Source: UBA1181 sp045639525 (GTDB lineage Bacteria > Bacteroidota > Bacteroidia > Bacteroidales > Paludibacteraceae). From it: a stretch of 64,000 nucleotides of DNA. Each line of letters begins with the position of its first letter. The first letter of the stretch is position 1. Below the pieces are notes generated by a model. The model was not told the DNA's origin and ran no database searches. It saw only the letters and a list, made by a program, of their open reading frames with translations. The position numbers were made by a program, and so were the translations under genes. This document shows, one piece after another, positions 42,933 through 51,900 of the stretch. The DNA is taken from positions 10,526 through 74,525 of the forward strand of contig JAZUDI010000046.1 in the NCBI GenBank assembly GCA_045639525.1. The letters run 5' to 3'.

Positions 42933-45900
42933 ATGAGCAGAATGGGATTTTTACTAATTGAGAAACTTGGCGAACGGTTTGTAAAGAAATCGTTAGGTAG
43001 ATATGTCATGGCGTTGGTGCTTATGTGCGTTAGCGTAGGGACATCTTATGCTCAAAGTTACGGATATACTTTGATGGTTGATGGCTCAATGAATGTTTCG
43101 GCTTGTGTGGATGAGCCAATTGTTCTAAATGCTTCTGCGACAAATCCATTGGCAAGTGATGCTGTGGATGTTTATCGATCCAATAATGGGTCGGCGTGGT
43201 ATCCAATTGGAACGGCGATCAAAGATGGTGCGGGCTTTTATACCTATGTGGATGATATGATGAGCCATACGCTTTATTACCAATTTGTTGACCAAAATAA
43301 TCCTAGCATAAAGAGTAATCCTGTTACTGTGTCGGTAAGTACGGATTGTCCTGGAATTTGTCATACAACGACCACTGGTGAATATTACTTGGGTACGGAT
43401 TTTAATCCAGAGGATGGTTGTAATGTGAATCAGATTGATTTCTCGAACAACCATTGCTTGCAGAACCACTTTGAGGTGAATGGTATTGCTTTCGAAGGAT
43501 GTAACGCTGGTCATGTCCAGAAGGGTTGGAAAACGACTGATAGGGATGCTGCCGCTGGTGTGGTAGGAAACAACTATTATTATGTGTTCCATGGCGGTAA
43601 TTGTAACAATACCCCTTTTATTTTGACATTCGATAGAGGTAAGTATTTGAATAAGACTTTCCGCTTTACAATGCGTCTCTATTTGGATGTGACGAATTGT
43701 GGTAGTTTTGATAGCCAAGCGAAGATGAACTTCCGTACAGGATTCGGTAATCCGGTGGATTTGTGCGTGGATGGTGAGTTTTATGATGGTGTGAGTGGTG
43801 AACATCTGAAAGATTATGCGTTTTGTGCTAATAGTCAACACCTTGACCAGGATTTCGTGTTAGGTAGTGATGTGTGGAGAATGAAACAACAGGGACATAA
43901 CATTATCCGTATGGAGTTTGTCTTTTATGGATTGTTTAAGACACAAAACCAAGAGAAATTGACTATTTATCCTGAGTTCCAACAGTGGAATAACTGTGCG
44001 GAAATTGCGGTGGACTATATCTCTGGTGAGGCGGCGGATGTTTGTATGGATCATGGCGCAGTCTGTATAGGAAAGAGTGCTACCATCAATGCAGCCGGTT
44101 TCCCAAGAAACGCTATTTATATTTGGGAGAGTTGGAATGAACAGGCCAACAGATGGGAGCCACTTCGTGTAGGCGGATTTGTTCAGCAAGGAGCAGATAA
44201 GCAATCTATTTCTATCCCTGTGGATTTCTTGGGAAAGAGAAAGTTCCGTGTAAGGAGTGATGATAATCACCCATTGGACAAACCAATCGAATTCTTTGTG
44301 ACAGGTAAGAATTGTGATCCGGTACAACCTTCTGAAATCAAGGGACCTGCCAATCCTTTCTGTGTTCCGAATACGAAGGAAGACGGAAAATTCGAGGTGT
44401 TCCCTATGGATGCCAACGAAAAGGTAAAATACACTTGGTCTTTTGAAACGCCAAGTGGACAGGTTTTCGGTAGTGATCGTATTTTGTTTGATGGAGGTAC
44501 CTTGGATGTGTCGAGTAGAGGTGGCACCGTTTATTTGTTGTTGAATGGCGATGCGGAAGAGGGTCCTTATAAAGTAACCGTTCAGCCGATGATGGAGTAT
44601 ATTGGTTCGGATGGTGGTACTTATGAGAAGACTGCGGGTTCTCCAATTTCTAAAATTTTTGATGTTTACCGTACCCCGCAAATCCAAATCATCAAGGAGG
44701 GTACTGATCCTTTGCATCAAGCGGAGGTTGAACTCTGCCCGACTGACCACAATCAGAAGGTGGTGGCGATAGCGGATGTGAAGAGTGGCTTCCAATCCAT
44801 TTACCAAAACAAGTATGTCTATACCTGGTATTCCGGTGCGACAGGTCAGCGGGATGAGGCTATTGTTGATTTGCCAGGAAAGGGCGCTTGTGATGGAAGT
44901 TATAAGCAACATTCGGTCTCTGTAGAGGTGGAGATCGATGGGGTAGGTTGTCCAAATACGGCTTCTCAAGAGTGGAATGTCGGTAGAGTGGTGGCGCCAA
45001 CCATCAATTGTGACAATATCAAGGATTTTGACATCAAGTTAGGTGCTAAGGAGAAAACGACTAAGCTATCCTTTACCTTCCCTGAGTTCACCGCTGGTTG
45101 TGAGACGGACCCAATGCAAAAGATAGAGGTTAACTTCACGCCTGTGGAGGGTGCGCCTATCAGCAAGACTTTTGAAGGAAAGAAATCCGAGATGGATAGG
45201 ATGGACAAATCCATTAACCTTCCTGCCGGAACCGGTACGGTGACCTACACTGTCACCGATGGTTGTGGCAACTCAGTTCCTTGTAGCAAAAACATCAAGG
45301 TGAGTGATGTGACTCCTCCGGACATCGACTGTTCCGAGATTGAGGATTACAATTACACCACTAAGTTGACATTGCAAGATGGTTGTGACGCGGCGACCGA
45401 CCACCATACTTCTTTACCGAAGTTGACCGCGCCTGTCCTTACCGATAAGAATGGTGTGGATGGTGACATCACAGGTACTTATATGGGTCGTGCCGAGGGA
45501 TTGGTGACCGCTCCAAACACGGCAAACCCTAATCTTGCGCAGTTCAACAAGGACATTGACTTGAATGCCAACTACTCGGTGGGTGTCACTTACATCTTGT
45601 GGAAGTTCGAGGATAAGTCGGGCAACAAGATGTATTGCGTTCAGAAGATAGAAGTGATCGACGACCGTAAACCAGTTGTGAAGTGTCCTGAAGCGAATTT
45701 GGGAGATGTCTCCAACCTTCCGGGTGCGTGCGGTTTGTCTGTCAATGGTTTGATCTCCCAAATGGATGAGTTCCCTGAGGCGCACGATACTTGTACGGTC
45801 GGTTCCAAATTGACGCCAGTTGTTTTGTACCGCAATATCAATGACGATGATTTGATTGTCGTGAATGAGGCGAACTACGATGATATCATCTTCTATGTAA

Positions 45901-48900
45901 ACGAGACCTACGAAATCGTTTGGCGTTTCTACAAATTGAACGATTTGAACAATGTTTACGAGGATTGCGTCCAAAACTTTAGGGTAGTGGATACCGAGGA
46001 GCCATCTTTCGATTGCAGCACTTTGCACTCCGTCCGCGTGACCGCTAACTCGTACAAACCAAAGAACAAAGGTTTCGAGTATTTGAAGTATGCTACGAAG
46101 GATAATGTGATCGAAGGAATAGGTCCTGGTGCTAAGGAGTACACGGGAACATTGAAGGATGCCTTCGCCAATGGTGATATCCGAATCATCGCACCTGATG
46201 AGGTGAAGGACAATTGTGATGGTGAGATCATTGTGGAGGTTGAATTGGATGGTCCGGATGAGACCGGTAAGAGCGTGCATAAGTTAATCACCAAGTTGTC
46301 TGATTTGGAGAAGCATAAGTTCGGTATCGGTATGACCACGCTCACATTCACATTCATCGATGCGAGCGACAACCAGACATCTTGTACCCAAAACATCATT
46401 GTTACCGCAGGTACGACGCCAATCCCTGACTGTCCTGCCACCTCGACCATTGAGGTTTATGCGAACGATGATTGTGAGTATCTCTTTAAATTGAATAAAA
46501 CGGAGGTTCCTACTGCCAAGATTCCTGTCAACCAGGAGGCTATCTGGTTCAACTTCCGTTATAAGGTCATCCAAGGTTTGCACTTTGATCAAGAGTGTAC
46601 GAGAGCTGCGGAGTTCTTCCCAAGTAACTTAGGTGGTTTGAATGGCATGCGTACCGTTATGGTCGGTGGCAAGCCTACTGCCTTGTCGTTGGATTTCTTG
46701 TGCGAGAGGTTATCTGCGGATTTTGATGGATTCTTGGGCGCTGGACCTGCCAGCGATTTGAATAAGTGGAAAAAGTGGTCATCGGCTTATGATGGCGTTG
46801 GCCCTGGCCCTGGCGGAGATGAGTCCATCCTTTCTAGAAACGATAAGTTGACCACCGTGGTTGAATATGTAGGTTATCCTTATGTGGTGGAATTGCGCGA
46901 CTCGACTGGTAAGGTTTTGAAATCCGTGAAGAATGATTATTCCGCAGAGGACGTGGCCGCCTCTCGTGTCATTGTCCCTCGTTGGTTTGGCTCGAGTGGT
47001 GCCAACACTTACGAGTGTCCGGATATTCACTATGCCTGTGCGAATACGCCAGTGAAGGTGAAGAATAACTTTGATGATCTTGTATTCTCCCAAACTTTGA
47101 CAAAGGGAACCTATACTTTGGTTTATCGTTTCCAAAATGAGAAGGATGGTCTGCAGGAGGATAGTTGTGTGACCATCATCTCTGTGGTAGATACGATTGC
47201 GCCTAAACTGGAGTGCGGCGATTGGAACAATACAGGCACTTATTACGCGAATGGACAATGTGTGGTTCCTGTTGATACGATTGCCTGGTTCAAGATGCCG
47301 ACTTTGGCTGACTTGAAGGTAACCGACAACTGTACGAAGGATCCAACCGAGTTCACCATTACTTGGAGTAGAAAACATGGTATCATCACTAACACATCGG
47401 CCTCTGCGTTGACCGATCCTTTGTTGATGGGTACAACCACCATGACTTGGTATGTGACGGATGCGTCTGGCAACACCAGCCAATGTCAACAGACCATTAC
47501 GGTAGTTGATACGACCGGTCCGGTATTCGATTGCTCTACTTTGATGGATATCAATGTTGAGACCGAGGCTGGCTGTAAGGCCTCCGCCGAATCGGTTATC
47601 AAGGCAGGTCTTGAGACACCTGTTGCTCCGGACGATGTCTGCTCTCCAACAGGAGCGCCGATCCCTGCCAAGGGTGAGAGAAGCGATGGCAAGGGCCTCT
47701 TTACGGATGATTATCCAAGAGGAACAACCGTCATTACTTGGACCTTCGAGGATGCGTTGGGCAATAAGACGGTATGTACGCAAAATGTGATCGTATCAGA
47801 TAGTACGGCTCCAGTCTTCGATGATTGTGATAAGTTACCGGAGGTTGTGATCGAGTTGGCGGCAGACCAATGTACCGCTTCCAAGGATTTAGTGGAGGCA
47901 AACTTGGGCACTCATACCGCTGTCGATGATTGTGACGGTGAAATTCCTGGTGTGCCACATGTGATGTTGCCGAACGGTGTGGATTATGTGCCACTGTACG
48001 CTGAGTTTAAAAAGGATACCACCTACAAGGTCGTATGGGTATTTACGGATGCCACAGGCAATATTACGGAGTGTTATCAAAAATTGACAATTGCGGATAC
48101 CACTGCTCCGGATCCATCCGGCGTTTGTCCTCCTCCGACCAAGACGGTTACTGCCCATACGGTATGTTCCGTAGAGTATGACGAATTAGGTTTGCCAACT
48201 TTGGAGGATATGAAGATTACCGATCTTTGCGACGGAGACCTCTATCCGACAGTTGTCGCCAAGGTATATGCTCCTGATGGAACTTATAAGGTTTATTATG
48301 ATGACGACGTGAAGAGTGTCACCTATCCGGTGGGTACGCATACATTCCTCTGGATTTATGAGGACAAGGCGGGTAACAAGGATACCTGTACCATGTTATT
48401 GACCGTGGATGATGATATTCCACCTGTCTTGGAGGATTGTGATGTGGATCCGAAGATCGACTTGACCGTCGATGGCGATATCTGCGCGATGGACCCAGCC
48501 AATGTCAAGACTTACATCCGTGAGCCTAAGGCTTACGATGAGTGTGATGACTATACCAATGGTGCAGGTCTTACCTGGATGACGCCTATTGTGGAGAGAT
48601 ACTTTATCGACTCTACTTTCATCATCAACGCTTCTGGCGACACGACTGGTATCGCTTACGATACTACCCAAATCGCGGATGGTATCACCCACATGTGGGA
48701 TGAGGATGTCTTCCCTAAGGGATTGACTCTTTTGAAGTGGATCTTCACCGACTCAAAGGGTAATTCGGTATTCTGTGAGAAGACGGTAACCGTTCACGAT
48801 TATACGGCACCATACTTCAATTGCGACGATATCGATCCAGATACCTTGCGTCCAGAGGCCTATGTGGGCGATTGCGAGGTGGAGTTCGGCAACTTGAAAC

Positions 48901-51900
48901 GTGACGTTTTGGATAAATTGGCTTATAAGGCATGGGATGCTTGTGAGAACGATTCTGTTCCGGGTGTTCTTACCTTGAACGGCGATATGGAGCTTCCTGA
49001 TGAGTACACCATGCAGGTTGGTATCACCTACAAACTTTTGTGGTTGTTCCAAGATAAGGATGGTAATAAGACAACTTGTCCGCAATACATTTTGCCATCT
49101 CATTTGAACCCTGTGAACTTCGATTGTGAGACGATTAAGGACACGGTGGTTGTGGCTGTGGAGGGTACTTGTGCTATCTCTTCCGATAGTTTGAGTTTGC
49201 CTATTCCGGTTGCCATCGACTCTTGCGCGGTGTTGTCTGGATTTGGTGGAGAGTTTGAGGCGGTCGGTGTTCGTTCGGATAGTCTTCCTATGAGTGCGGA
49301 CTTCCCAACCGGTCATACAACAGTCAACTGGATGTTCGTCAGCCCATGGAACTTGCACGACACGTTGTGGTGTGACCAAGATGTCTTTGTTCGCGGAAAT
49401 AAGCGTTTTGATTTGGATTGTGATGTTCTCACTCCGACACGAAAAGATACATTGGAGGATTGCGGTCCTACCGATCCGTTGACCTTTGTGATCGACACGC
49501 CACGCGTGGCCGACCCATGTATCGTTGATACGGAGGATCCTGAATATTGGCGAGTAGGAGTGGGTACACGTTCCGATAACAAGGAGTTGACTGATCCATA
49601 TCCGTTGGGAACTACCTCTATCGAGTGGTTGTTCACCGACTTTACCAATACGGTTACGGATACTTGTCACCAAGATGTGGTGGTAAGAACCAATTTGGAG
49701 ATGATCTTTAATTGTGACTCTTTGAACCACGACACCATTAAGGTGGAGGTGGCCACTGGTGAGTGTACCGTGGATGCATCTAAGGTGAAGGAGAAGATTG
49801 TGACGCCGTTCGCGCTTCATCCTTGTCCAGACCAGTCTGGTATGGATACCATTTGGGGTGTTCCTTCCAGAAAGTTCGGTATGTCTATGGATTCATCCTT
49901 CTATGTTGGTGTTTCGGAGATTGTTTGGACCTTCGTTGATACCACTCACACTTTGATGAAGGATACCATGACTTGTTCTCAATGGGTACAAGTGGGTGAC
50001 GTCAATGAGATGCCGGTTAATTGCGAGAACTATCCAGACTTGGTTTATCGTTTGAGCCCAGATGATTGCGAGATCTCTTGGAAAGAGATGGAAATCAAGG
50101 TGCCAGGCGTGGTAGACCTCTGTTCTCATAAGATCATTGATCCTGTTGTCACCAGATCTTCAGGCAAGTCATTGACCGCCGTTACCACAGTAGCTGATGG
50201 TGATACCGTTGTGACAATTACCGCGGATGATTTCACGGTTGGCGTGGATACGATTACATGGAGTTACTCTTTCCAAGGTCAATTGTTCGTCTGCGAGCAA
50301 GTGATTACCGTGAAGGATAGCATGGCTCCGATATTTGATTGCGAAAGCTTGACACCTATTGTCGTTCCTTCCGAGGAGGGCAAGTGTTTCGTCAATGCGA
50401 ACGCTGTGTTCGACTCGCTTCCTAATCCTTGGCCTCAAGCCAAGGAGGCATGTACGGGAGATATGATCGACGGCCGTGTCTTCTTGGAGGATGGTAGAGA
50501 GTTGACTAATAGTTCTTCTTATGAGATCTCTGTGGGACAACACACATTGACATGGATCTTTATCGATCCTGTCATCAATGAGATAGGTGATACTTGTGAG
50601 CAAAGTTTGGTAGTGATGGGCGACCAAGCGCCAATCTTTGATTGCGAATCGTTGAAGAGCGAACCTATCTTGATCGAGGGTTGTGATACGACACTTTCAG
50701 AGAAGACAATTCCTACGCCTTACGCTTTGGACGCTTGTACAAAGGATTCTGTCGCGGGCGTTGGAACACGTTTGGATGGCGGATCGCTTCACGGCGTTTA
50801 TCCGGTAGGTACCACTACCATTCAATGGGTATTCACCAGTCCTTTCTCATCTTTGTCTGATACTTGTATGCAGGATGTGACTATCTTGACCAAGCAATTG
50901 CTTGACCTTCACTGCTTGGATGTGAATAAGGATACGGTCAGCGTAGATGTGGAGGAGGGTGACTGCTTCGCCAAGGTTGATTTGAAGACGCCGTTTGCGC
51001 TTCATCCATGTCCGGATCAATCGGGTGTTGACACCATTATGGGTGTTCCATATCGTTCCGATAATTTGGCGATCACCGATTCTTTCAGAACGGGTATCGT
51101 TGTTGTAACTTGGGTATTCACAGATACTTCAGGTACTATGTTGAAGCCAATCGACACCTGCTACACGGTAGTGAAGGTGGGTGATGTCAACAAGATGCCG
51201 GTTGATTGTAGCAATATGCCTGATACGACGATTGTTCTCTCTCCTGAGGATTGCGAGATCTCTTGGGATGCGATCAACTTCAAGGTGCCTGAGGTAAGAG
51301 ATCTCTGCTCCGACTCGTTGATTACGCCGACATTGACTCGTTGGTCAACCAAGAGCATGGAGGAGAATTTCACCGTTGGTCCTGATACGGTTTTCTGGAA
51401 TTACAACTTCTTTGGACAGGTGGTTACTTGTAAACAAGGCATCTTGGTATTGGATTCAGTCGCACCATCATTTGATTGTAGCACATTGAAGGATACGACG
51501 TTGATTGCTAAGGATGGTTTATGCGATGTCTCTGCTGAGGAGATCGAAGCGTTCTTAGGCGAGCATGCGGCTATCGACTCTTGTACCGGCAAGGAGGTGC
51601 CAGGTAGAGCATATATCTGTGATACTTACTCTCCTTCCGACTTGTCTGGCTGCACTCCTGTCAATAAGGTTTCCGCAAAGGTGGGAGATACGTTGTATGT
51701 TCATTGGATCTTCCAAGACAGTTTGTTGAATGCGGTTCCTAAGATCTGCGACCAAACTGTTGTGGTGAAGGGTACGGCGTTACCTCAATTCGATTGTAAG
51801 ACATTGACGGATACGATTGTTTACCTTGCTGCTGACGAGTGTGAGTTGTCTGCGGGTAATTTGGTTCTTGAGACGCCGTATGCTACCGATTCTTGTACGG